Assembly (NCBI RefSeq): GCF_002407605.1
Contig: NZ_NXGV01000005.1
Location: 158,829 to 222,828 of the forward strand
Source of the DNA: Marinobacter sp. ANT_B65
GTDB taxonomy: Bacteria > Pseudomonadota > Gammaproteobacteria > Pseudomonadales > Oleiphilaceae
Direction of reading: 5' to 3'
DNA length: 64,000 nucleotides
The translations under genes were made by a program, and so were the position numbers. The first letter of the stretch is position 1. Each line of letters begins with the position of its first letter. Of this stretch, positions 53,394 to 61,252 are shown in pieces. Under the pieces are notes generated by a model. That model was given only the letters and a program-made list of their open reading frames with translations, made no database searches and had not been told where the DNA came from.

Positions 53394-54455
53394 CTAGTCG
53401 ATTGCCTTGGCTGTTGCTCTTACGGGTTGCGCTGTTTCTGTACCGCTACGCCAGGCCCGGAAACGTCGCAAGGCCGGCTGTTCGATACTGTAGTGAATCC
53501 CGGAGGCGAGAAGCAGAGCCATTCCCAGTGCAAGGCAGACACCAAGCCAGCCTGGCAATCCTGCATTGTAGCTCCATGTGATGATGCCGTAGCCGATATT
53601 CTGATGTACAAGGTAAAGGCTGTAGGAAAGTCTGCCCAGCCAGAGCATTGGCTGATTGGCCAGTATGTTCAGCCGGCCGGCCACGGCCAGGGAAAACACG
53701 GTAAAGCAGCCCAGTACAAAAAGACTGTAGGGCAGTTTGTAAGCCAGCAGACCATGGCACACGGCCAGCGCCAGGAGTACTGCATCTGCGGCTGCGGGAC
53801 GGCCGTACCGGTAAATCCGGTAGATCAGCATGCCGCCCATAAACAAAGGGGCGTATTTCACAAACATCAGATCCTTGACCAGAAACTCCAGGCCTTCGGG
53901 TATCTGCTTCCACCAGACGACGCCTGCATAGCTCACCAGCATCCAGGCCCAGAACGCCAGCCGCAGACGTGACCAGTCGCGCAGGGTGTAGAACAGCAGT
54001 GCCATCCATGCGTAAAAAGTTACCTCTATTACCAGACTCCAGTAGGCTCCATCCACGTGTTCAGCGCCCAGATACTCATGCAGCAGAGTGGCGTTGAGAA
54101 AGGCTGTTTCGAGGCTGACAGCACGGCTTTCGGGGCCGAGAAGGTGCACTGATATAAAGGTAAGAACAATGCCGGTCCAGAGTGCTGGAAGCAGCCGTAC
54201 CCCTCTGGCCAGCCCGAACCAGGTGGCATTGCGGGTGCGCTCAAGGGTCATGAAAATAACAAAACCACTGAGAATGAAAAACAGATGTACGCCGTAGCGG
54301 CCAAACATCAAAGTGTCTGTCAGTAGTTGTGGCAGTTCGAATGAATGGCCGAAAAGTTTGTCGTAATAGGGCAGGTAATGAAAAAGCACGACCCCGAGAG
54401 CAGCGAGGCCTCGCAATGCATCAAGACTGCCCAGCCTTGCCTGGGAAGGGTTCAT
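53394..54455 (-). CDS. Acyltransferase 3 family membrane protein
   Basis: A 353-residue integral membrane protein with about ten helices, of the OafA/NodX group. RLGSLDALRGLAALGVVLFHYLP holds the family His near the start (split here as RLGSLDALRGLAALGV and VLFHYLP), and RYGVHLFFILSGFVIF and SYSLYLVHQNIGYG are diagnostic. Such enzymes acetylate or acylate surface polysaccharides. ATG at 54455 (MNPSQA) is used; the open frame to 54560 adds 35 residues without family support. Divergent from the GH84 gene. Confidence 0.88.
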   Translation of the reverse strand: MNPSQARLGSLDALRGLAALGVVLFHYLPYYDKLFGHSFELPQLLTDTLMFGRYGVHLFFILSGFVIFMTLERTRNATWFGLARGVRLLPALWTGIVLTFISVHLLGPESRAVSLETAFLNATLLHEYLGAEHVDGAYWSLVIEVTFYAWMALLFYTLRDWSRLRLAFWAWMLVSYAGVVWWKQIPEGLEFLVKDLMFVKYAPLFMGGMLIYRIYRYGRPAAADAVLLALAVCHGLLAYKLPYSLFVLGCFTVFSLAVAGRLNILANQPMLWLGRLSYSLYLVHQNIGYGIITWSYNAGLPGWLGVCLALGMALLLASGIHYSIEQPALRRFRAWRSGTETAQPVRATAKAID

Positions 54456-54582
54456 AGCCGTTTCCGTTAAAATTTCACTAATAGTAGCCTGCTTTGACAG
54501 GCGGGCATACGGACGGGATATACCATTCGCTTGCCGCAGGTATACCATGTGGTAATACACAGGCTGCTACAGGGAGAGCGCC

Positions 54583-55650
54583 ATGAGCACGACGCTGGGG
54601 ATTATCGAAGGCTTCTACGGGCCGGTATGGAGTTGGCAGGAGCGAAAACAACTTGTGCGCACACTGGCTCCGCACGGTTATGGCTTTTATCTCTACGCGC
54701 CCAAAGCTGACGCGTTTCTGCGCCGGCGCTGGCAGGAACCGCATCCTCAGGAAATGGCAGCCGAGCTGTCAGAGTTTGGCCGGTTTTGCCGAGCACAAGG
54801 GGTTCGGTTCGGTGTCGGCCTGAGCCCATACGAAATTTTCAACTGTTTTGATGATACGGCCCGTGCTGCACTTGCTGCGAAGCTTGAGATGCTTGATCGC
54901 ACAGGTATTGATGAGCTGGCTATCCTGTTTGATGATATGCACGCTGATACTCCGGACCTTGCGGAAACCCAGGTGGATATCATGCACTGGGTTCGCGAGC
55001 GAACACAGGCCCGGCATCTTTCAGTATGCCCCAGCTACTATTCTGATGATCCGGTACTGGACCGGGTGTTTGGTGAGCGCCCGACTGCTTATCTGGAAAC
55101 CCTCGGGCGCCTGTTGAATCGTGAAATCCATGTGTTCTGGACGGGCGAAGAGGTATGCTCCCGTGAGATTTCTCCTGGCCACCTGAAACGTGTGAGTGAA
55201 CGTCTCGGGCGTAAGCCGGTGCTTTGGGACAACTATCCGGTGAATGATGGTGATCGCATGTCCCGGCACCTTCACCTCAGGGCGTTTACCGGGCGCTCTG
55301 CGGCTAACGGCGCATACCTTGCCGGGCACGGGGTCAACCCTGCACTGCAATCAGTGCTGACCACGATTCCCGCCATAACACTGGCTGAGTCTTACCGTCA
55401 GGGCACAGAATATCAGTACGGGCAGGCATTTGGCCATGCAGCGAAGGAGGTTCTCGGGAGAGAGCTCGCGGACCAGCTTCATGCCGATCTTCTGGTGTTA
55501 CAGGACGCCGGTCTCGAGCGCATCAGCGAGGAAAAACGCCAAAGCCTGATACATACCTATGGTGCTTATGATCACCCCGCAGCCAGCGAAATTATACGCT
55601 GGCTGCGGGGTGAGTATCAGGTAACCGACGAGATGGTCCAGACTCAGTGA
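54583..55650 (+). CDS. GH84-type beta-N-acetylhexosaminidase (O-GlcNAcase-like)
   Basis: A 355-residue soluble enzyme matching the catalytic domain of the GH84 family (NAGidase/hyaluronidase type). The entrance IIEGFYGPVWSW, the substrate loop YLYAPKAD (residues 37-43) and the catalytic Asp pair in LAILFDDMHAD (Asp117-Asp118) are visible, as is WDNYPVNDG. Family members hydrolyse GlcNAc from glycans or glycoproteins by substrate-assisted catalysis. No signal peptide is seen, so it may act in the cytoplasm, which is unusual for a glycan hydrolase. The ribosome site AGGGAGA precedes the ATG. The 3' end carries a perfect 17-bp palindrome. Confidence 0.85.
   Translation: MSTTLGIIEGFYGPVWSWQERKQLVRTLAPHGYGFYLYAPKADAFLRRRWQEPHPQEMAAELSEFGRFCRAQGVRFGVGLSPYEIFNCFDDTARAALAAKLEMLDRTGIDELAILFDDMHADTPDLAETQVDIMHWVRERTQARHLSVCPSYYSDDPVLDRVFGERPTAYLETLGRLLNREIHVFWTGEEVCSREISPGHLKRVSERLGRKPVLWDNYPVNDGDRMSRHLHLRAFTGRSAANGAYLAGHGVNPALQSVLTTIPAITLAESYRQGTEYQYGQAFGHAAKEVLGRELADQLHADLLVLQDAGLERISEEKRQSLIHTYGAYDHPAASEIIRWLRGEYQVTDEMVQTQ
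55572..55613. repeat. Perfect 17-bp inverted repeat inside the GH84 gene
   Basis: Bases 55572-55588 and 55597-55613 (TCACCCCGCAGCCAGCG and its complement) are perfectly complementary around the eight-base loop AAATTATA. It lies in the last 80 bases of the GH84 coding sequence. There is no T run after it. It could be a captured repeat or a transcription or mRNA-decay signal overlapping the gene. Confidence 0.85.
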
Positions 55651-55672
55651 GGCTATGCTGCTTCAGATTGTA

Positions 55673-56383
55673 TTACCGCAGATAGTATTCGACGGTTGAG
55701 ACCACTCTTACAGTCTTTACGGGGTGTTGTTGCTCGGATACCCCGGGGGCCTGATCCCGGGCGAGTATCTGGAATACACCCTGATTGGCACGGCGCAGGT
55801 CGCCCAGTTCGGTTTTCGCATCCTCCGCAAACTGGCTGGCGGCTTCACGGGCGGAAGCCGTGGCTTCCGCAATCATGTCGGGTTTGATGTCATTCAGCCC
55901 GTTAAACAGGTAAGTCGGGCCGCTCGGGCCGTAGTCGGATGAAAGTACCACGCCGGAATCGACCAGTTCGCTTACACCCTGGGCAGCCTGGCGGATCTTT
56001 TCTATATCCTCGCTGCGTACCATCAGAGTCTGGCTGATAATAAACTTCTGTTCGTTGTTATTGTCTTGGTAAGGATTGGCGCGAGTATCCGTTACATCCA
56101 GTCTCTGAAGTTCCACGGCGCTGTCGTTTATAGCCTGCAGCTTCAGGAACGCCATGATGGCGTTGCGGCTGCTTCGGGCTTTTTCCTGGGCGTCGCTGAG
56201 GCTGGAACCGGTTGCCACAAAGCGGATTGGCCACAGGGCAAGGTCGGCGGTCACTTCCCGTTCTGCCACACCTTTCACCGTTACATAGCGGTCACCGGTT
56301 CGCAGATCTGTCAGGCCGTCGCTGATCAGTGAGGCAGAGACGATAGCGCTGATACCCAGAATAAGGGCAGCAATAACCTTCAT
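55673..56383 (-). CDS. SIMPL (DUF541) domain periplasmic protein
   Basis: A 236-residue exported protein with an N-terminal hydrophobic signal or anchor (VIAALILGISAIVSASL). The SIMPL/DUF541 pattern includes VTVKGVAEREVTADLALWPI and VVSTVEYYLR at the end. Relatives such as BP26 and YggE form ring-like assemblies or protect from oxidative stress; the function here is unknown. ATG at 56383 has GGGAG nine bases upstream and overlaps the stop of the ChaN-type gene by four bases (ATGA). Confidence 0.85.
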   Translation of the reverse strand: MKVIAALILGISAIVSASLISDGLTDLRTGDRYVTVKGVAEREVTADLALWPIRFVATGSSLSDAQEKARSSRNAIMAFLKLQAINDSAVELQRLDVTDTRANPYQDNNNEQKFIISQTLMVRSEDIEKIRQAAQGVSELVDSGVVLSSDYGPSGPTYLFNGLNDIKPDMIAEATASAREAASQFAEDAKTELGDLRRANQGVFQILARDQAPGVSEQQHPVKTVRVVSTVEYYLR

Positions 56384-57399
56384 GGAGTATCTCCCTTGCA
56401 AGTCTCTTGAATGGGGCGCCGGAACCTTGCAGACATCGCTTTGCGCTCGCGATCGTCATCAAGGAATTCTTCCGGCAAGGCCTGGATGAAGTAGAGAAAA
56501 TCGCCTTTGTTACGGTTTTCATGCAACGGGGCCTTTTCTACGTCCGCGGGCCATACTACCGGTGAAATGACCGCAATCGAAATCTCCGGCGCCCGTTGCT
56601 GGAGCAACGCAACGGTTCCGAGATGTTCTTCGCTGTGGAAAGTGCCGGTGGTGTGAATCACCTGATGCCCCGGGTAGGCATTATGGGCGGCCAGTATACG
56701 ACTTGCCATGGTGTTGTCCCGGAGCAACTGGGCCTTGTATGTGTTGTCGAGACGTTTCTGCATGGTTTCATCTGCCGCACCATGGCTGCTGTTTATTGCG
56801 TCATTGAACTTTTCGCGGTAGGCCGGAGTGTCCATGAACGGACTCCCGGGTAACTGTGCCCGGTCGACCGGGGCGAGGCTGTCCAGATATTCCGGCCCTG
56901 TGCGACCGACGCAGCGTACGACATCTGCGGGGGCGTTTGCAGCGATCACAGGCAGGCTGTGCTGGCGTGCAAACTCCAGCAGAGGGCGATAGGACGCACG
57001 ATAGTTTTCCCAGGCATGGCTGTCTTCAATCATTTCGGTTTCGCCGGTCTCGCCATTCAGATAGGCATCAACCGCAGCCTGGTTGTCCAGATTGAACTGT
57101 TCCATGGACAGCACCTGCAAAGGCCGTCTTCGGAAGAGGGCGGCCTGAATCTGCGATTGCAGAAAGTGGGACGCCTGGTGGCCGTGGTACTCACCAATGA
57201 TGACTACATCGGTTCCGGCAAGTCTTTGAGCGAGCGCCTCAGCGCTCAGTTCAATGCCATTGCCTGCATCTGTCAGGCGCGCCTCGTAAAGGGTCTGAGG
57301 TCTGGCCGGGGCGCTGTTGGCGATGGGCTGGATCATGGCAGAGCATCCCGTCAGGCTGCTGATTAGTATAACTAGCGCAGTGATTGATAACTTTTTCAT
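56380..57399 (-). CDS. ChaN-family lipoprotein
   Basis: A 339-residue lipoprotein with lipobox LTGC (Cys19). The ChaN hallmark VVIIGEYHGHQASHFLQ is near residue 70, and GTFHSEEHLG and TTGTF follow. ChaN of Campylobacter binds haem; several relatives are linked to iron uptake. The gene pairs with the SIMPL gene in an operon on the minus strand. Divergent from the SulP gene. Confidence 0.85.
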   Translation of the reverse strand: MKKLSITALVILISSLTGCSAMIQPIANSAPARPQTLYEARLTDAGNGIELSAEALAQRLAGTDVVIIGEYHGHQASHFLQSQIQAALFRRRPLQVLSMEQFNLDNQAAVDAYLNGETGETEMIEDSHAWENYRASYRPLLEFARQHSLPVIAANAPADVVRCVGRTGPEYLDSLAPVDRAQLPGSPFMDTPAYREKFNDAINSSHGAADETMQKRLDNTYKAQLLRDNTMASRILAAHNAYPGHQVIHTTGTFHSEEHLGTVALLQQRAPEISIAVISPVVWPADVEKAPLHENRNKGDFLYFIQALPEEFLDDDRERKAMSARFRRPIQETCKGDTP

Positions 57400-57421
57400 C
57401 GCAAAATTATATATGATATGG

Positions 57422-57458
57422 GGCCTCGTTACCTGTATGTCCCCTTAGACTCGAGGCC
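57422..57458 (+). promoter_or_regulatory. Hairpin covering the ribosome site of the SulP gene
   Basis: GGCCTCG (57422-57428) pairs perfectly with CGAGGCC (57452-57458), whose GAGG is the likely Shine-Dalgarno sequence for the ATG at 57462. A 23-base loop separates them. This could limit translation; a short repeat GTATGTCCC occurs both in the loop and over the start codon. Confidence 0.4.
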
Positions 57459-57461
57459 AGT

Positions 57462-59231
57462 ATGTCCCATCGTGCCCACCTTTTTTCACTTCGGTTTGCC
57501 CACGCTTTCCGGGAAGCCTGCATTGACCAGCCCTACAACAGCCGCCGCTTTATGCGTGATCTCATGGCTGGCGTTACCGTGGGTATTATTGCAATACCTC
57601 TGGCGATGGCATTGGCTATCGCAAGTGGCGTTGCACCCCAGTATGGTCTTTATACGGCGTTCATTGCCGGCTTTATCATTGCCCTGACCGGTGGTAGCCG
57701 GTTCAGTGTTTCCGGTCCCACTGCGGCTTTTGTCGTTATTCTTTACCCCATTGCCCAGACCTACGGCCTTGGTGGGCTGTTACTGGCCACACTGATGTCA
57801 GGAGTTCTGCTGATTCTCATGGCCCTCATGCGGCTGGGCCGGTTTATTGAATACATACCAGAATCCGTCACGCTCGGGTTTACCGGTGGTATTGCGGTGG
57901 TTATCGCAACTTTGCAGGTAAAGGACTTTTTTGGTCTGCCTGTAGAGTCCATGCCGGAGCACTACTGGGACAAGCTGGCTGTGCTTGCTCAGAGTTTTCC
58001 AGGGCTGGATTCCATGAGTGCCCTTGTTGCCTCGGTGACACTTGCGGTCATGTTGCTCTGGCCTCGTCTGAAGACCCCGGTGCCGCCTCACCTTCCCGCA
58101 GTCATTATCGGTAGTCTGTTGGCGCTGCTGCTCAATGCAAACGGCGCCGCGGTGGAAACCATTGGCTCAAGATTCAGCTATCTACTTCCAGGTGGAGGCA
58201 CTGGCGCCGGCATTCCTCCTTTCCTGCCAGAATTCGCCTGGCCGTGGCAGCAGGCGGACGCCAGTGGTGAAGCTATTGGCTTGTCCTGGGATATGGTGCG
58301 CGAGCTCCTGCCGGCGGCTTTCGCTATCGCCATGCTGGGCGCTATCGAATCTCTGCTCTGTGCGGTAGTGCTCGACGGTATGACGGGAAAACGCCACAGC
58401 GCCAATAGTGAGTTGATGGGGCAGGGGTTGGGTAACATTATCGCGCCGTTTTTCGGGGGTATTACCGCAACTGCAGCCATTGCGCGTTCCGCTGCCAACT
58501 ACCGTGCCGGGGCCGAATCGCCAGTATCTTCCATGATCCATGCAGTCGTGGTGCTGCTGGCTCTGGTCTCTCTGGCCGGTGTGCTGGCCTACCTGCCGAT
58601 GCCGGCCATGGCGGCTCTGCTGATTATGGTTGCATGGAATATGAGCGAGGCGCCTAAGGCGGTGCATCTGCTTAAAACTGCGCCGCGAAGTGATATATGG
58701 GTCTTTCTCGCATGCTTCTCCCTGACCGTGGCATTGGATATGGTCATCGCCATTACCACCGGGGTTCTTCTGGCGGCCGTGCTGTTCATGCGCGAAATGG
58801 CAGAAATGACCAAGGTGACCGATATCACCACGGGTAAACGGATCAGTGGAGAAAATCTGCCTGCTGGCTGGCGAGTTTTCAAAATCAATGGGCCGCTGTT
58901 TTTTGCCGCAGCAGACCGTATTTTTGGTGAGCTTGCTGAGCTGTCCCGGAACGTTGACGGGTTTATTCTCTATATGGATGGCGTGACGGTACTGGATGCC
59001 GGGGGGCTGTCAGCGCTCAACAAGCTGATCGCTACCTGCCAGAATGACGGAACCTGTATTGTCATTGCTGATCTGCAGTCTCAGCCCCAGCGAACGCTTG
59101 CCCGTGGTGGGGTTGGCCCGCTGGAGGGGGTGTTACACTTTACCTCATCCCTGAGGGAAGCTCTGTCTTTACCTTTGTCATCCATGGCTCAGCAGAGCTC
59201 AACACCAACAAAAATCACCGGATCAAGCTGA
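57462..59231 (+). CDS. dauA: DauA-like SulP-family carrier with STAS domain
   Basis: A 589-residue inner-membrane carrier with about 12 helices. RDLMAGVTVGIIAIPLAMAL, SGVAPQYGLYTAFIAG and GGSRFSVSGPTAAFVVILYP align well with E. coli DauA (YchM), a C4-dicarboxylate importer at acidic pH, and there is a STAS domain from about residue 465 (VFKINGPLFFAAADRIF, YMDGVTVLDAGGLSAL). Substrate could be a dicarboxylate, sulfate or bicarbonate. Stop and the next start overlap (TGATG), so a channel gene is translationally coupled. Confidence 0.9.
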   Translation: MSHRAHLFSLRFAHAFREACIDQPYNSRRFMRDLMAGVTVGIIAIPLAMALAIASGVAPQYGLYTAFIAGFIIALTGGSRFSVSGPTAAFVVILYPIAQTYGLGGLLLATLMSGVLLILMALMRLGRFIEYIPESVTLGFTGGIAVVIATLQVKDFFGLPVESMPEHYWDKLAVLAQSFPGLDSMSALVASVTLAVMLLWPRLKTPVPPHLPAVIIGSLLALLLNANGAAVETIGSRFSYLLPGGGTGAGIPPFLPEFAWPWQQADASGEAIGLSWDMVRELLPAAFAIAMLGAIESLLCAVVLDGMTGKRHSANSELMGQGLGNIIAPFFGGITATAAIARSAANYRAGAESPVSSMIHAVVVLLALVSLAGVLAYLPMPAMAALLIMVAWNMSEAPKAVHLLKTAPRSDIWVFLACFSLTVALDMVIAITTGVLLAAVLFMREMAEMTKVTDITTGKRISGENLPAGWRVFKINGPLFFAAADRIFGELAELSRNVDGFILYMDGVTVLDAGGLSALNKLIATCQNDGTCIVIADLQSQPQRTLARGGVGPLEGVLHFTSSLREALSLPLSSMAQQSSTPTKITGSS

Positions 59232-61237
59232 TGAAAAAGCCCGCCATGTTGCCTTTTCGCGTTGTCGACCGTGTGAAGTTCATTGTTGAACGGCAATTGG
59301 TAAAAGGCGCTGGTTTCCAGTTGCTGGTGGTGGGCATTTTTATTGGTTTGATTTCTCTTGTAGGCGGCCTTCTCGTGGTGCCCCAGGGTGGCGATTTTGA
59401 CGACCCCGGGTCCGCTGTATGGTGGGCTTTTCTGCGCCTGACAGACCCGGGTTATCTGGGCGACGACGTGGGAACCTGGCAGCGCTTTGTCTCAACCTTG
59501 CTGACCATCAGCGGGTATGTGGTATTTATGGGTACGCTGGTAGCTATCCTGACCCGCTGGCTGATCGCAAAAATGGCAGACCTCGAGCGGGGGCTGACAC
59601 CTGTTACCCTGAAAAAACACGTGGTTGTGCTGGGCTGGACGCCCCAGACATTGCCTCTGCTTTCCGATCTTCTGGGTTCGTCGGGCCGTATGCGACGGTT
59701 CCTTGAAAAGCACGACACCCAGAAACTGAACCTGGTGGTGTTATCGGAAGAGGCTTCAGCTGAGCAGGTACATGAACTGCGGAATGAACCCGGTATTGGC
59801 CGGCGCGCCCGTCAGATCATCCTGCGTTCCGGGTCTGCCATCCAGCCCGATGCCCTGCACCGGGTCGCCTGTCTTGATGCCGCCGCCGTGATTGTGCCCA
59901 GTGCTGTTTATGAAGCGGGCAGCCTGATTTCCTCCGATGTGGAGACTGTTAAAGCCTTGTTGTCGATTGCAGCTCAGGCAAGGTACTACCAGGCACCTTT
60001 ACCTTTTGTGGTCGCTGAAATTCAGGATATCCGCAAATTGCCGGTGGTTGAGCGTGCCTATCCTGGTGCGGTTGAAGTGGTTGCCGGCAATGCCACGATC
60101 AGCCGTTTGTTGGTGCAGAACGTGCTGCATCCCGGATTGTCTGAAGTTTATAACGAGCTGCTGACGGCTGGTGAAGGCAATGAGATTTACGTGCGGGGTG
60201 GAGAAACGGTCGCTGGCATGTCTCTCGGGGAACTGGCTGCCGGGCGCCCTGGGGTTATCATTCTTGGCCTGCTTCGTCGTGAGGGGCAAGGGTGGGATAT
60301 GCGCCTGGCGGCACACTCCGGAACCCGCATAGAAGCGGAAGACAGGATTGTGATGTTAGCTCGCAACTACTCCGAAACGGATGCTGATCCGAAAGCACAG
60401 GTGCTGCCTCAGATAAGCCGTGGGGAAGCAAAACCCTCCGTGCATGGAGGCGGGCTGAAAGATCGCCGTATTCTTTTGCTTGGCTGGAATCGCAGAGTGC
60501 CCAGCCTCATGGCTGAGTTTGCAAGCTATGGCCCGGGGCAGCCTGTACTGGATATTGTGTCCGTTGTACCTGTGTCTGAACGTGAGCAGGCGATCAGCCG
60601 CTATGCTGCGGTTAAACCTCTCGCGGTATACAGCCACATAGAGGCGGACTATATGGTTGAGGATGAATTGCGCCGCATCAATCCAGCCAGTTACGACACT
60701 ATCTTGTTGCTTGGCAGTGACCGGCTGGCCTCGGGTGAAGAGGCTGATGCACGCACAATGGTCGGCTATCTCCAGCTTGAAGACATACTGGCAGGAGCAG
60801 TCCGGCGCCCGCAGCTGATTATGGAGCTGAGCGATCCGGACAATCGCCATCTGCTATATGGTCATCAGAGTGAAATGCTCATCAGTCCGATGATTCTCAG
60901 CCATATTCTGGCCCAGGTGGCCCTGAGGCGGGAATTGCGTCTGGTATTGGATGAGCTCTTTACGGCGGGTGGTGCGGAAATCCAGTTTCGTGATCCCGAC
61001 GACTACCCGCTACCAGCCAGTGTTGATTTTCAATTGCTGGAACGGATATTAGCGGGAGAAGGCGAGATAGCTCTAGGAATCTTCCGGAACCAGCCAGATT
61101 CTGCGGGTCGGCACCTGAGCCTGAATCCGCCGAGGCGGGAACACCTGGACATTCAACCAGGGGATCGCCTCGTGGTTTTGTGCATTACGGACCAGGCTGG
61201 CCAATCACCGGAAACGGGTGAAATCCCGCCCCGGTGA
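59231..61237 (+). CDS. CASTOR/POLLUX-type ion channel with RCK-like domains
   Basis: A 668-residue protein. Two hydrophobic helices (FQLLVVGIFIGLISLVGGLLVV given as QLLVVGIFIGLISLVG and LLVV; FVSTLLTISGYVVFMGTLVAIL) flank a pore-like loop AVWWAFLRLTDPGYLGDD that retains the DPG of CASTOR/POLLUX/SYM8 channels. The large soluble part has two Rossmann-like RCK modules (HVVVLGWTPQTLPLLSDLL; RRILLLGWNRRVPSLMAEF). The plant relatives are nuclear ion channels in symbiosis; bacterial ones are poorly studied. It starts one base into the stop codon of the SulP gene. Confidence 0.85.
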   Translation: MKKPAMLPFRVVDRVKFIVERQLVKGAGFQLLVVGIFIGLISLVGGLLVVPQGGDFDDPGSAVWWAFLRLTDPGYLGDDVGTWQRFVSTLLTISGYVVFMGTLVAILTRWLIAKMADLERGLTPVTLKKHVVVLGWTPQTLPLLSDLLGSSGRMRRFLEKHDTQKLNLVVLSEEASAEQVHELRNEPGIGRRARQIILRSGSAIQPDALHRVACLDAAAVIVPSAVYEAGSLISSDVETVKALLSIAAQARYYQAPLPFVVAEIQDIRKLPVVERAYPGAVEVVAGNATISRLLVQNVLHPGLSEVYNELLTAGEGNEIYVRGGETVAGMSLGELAAGRPGVIILGLLRREGQGWDMRLAAHSGTRIEAEDRIVMLARNYSETDADPKAQVLPQISRGEAKPSVHGGGLKDRRILLLGWNRRVPSLMAEFASYGPGQPVLDIVSVVPVSEREQAISRYAAVKPLAVYSHIEADYMVEDELRRINPASYDTILLLGSDRLASGEEADARTMVGYLQLEDILAGAVRRPQLIMELSDPDNRHLLYGHQSEMLISPMILSHILAQVALRRELRLVLDELFTAGGAEIQFRDPDDYPLPASVDFQLLERILAGEGEIALGIFRNQPDSAGRHLSLNPPRREHLDIQPGDRLVVLCITDQAGQSPETGEIPPR

Positions 61238-61252
61238 TTGTTCCGGGTTTAT
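61229..61252 (+). terminator. Weak terminator after the channel gene
   Basis: CCCGG and CCGGG pair around an eight-base loop that includes the stop codon, followed by TTTATT. It sits between the channel gene and the convergent adhesin gene. Confidence 0.4.
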
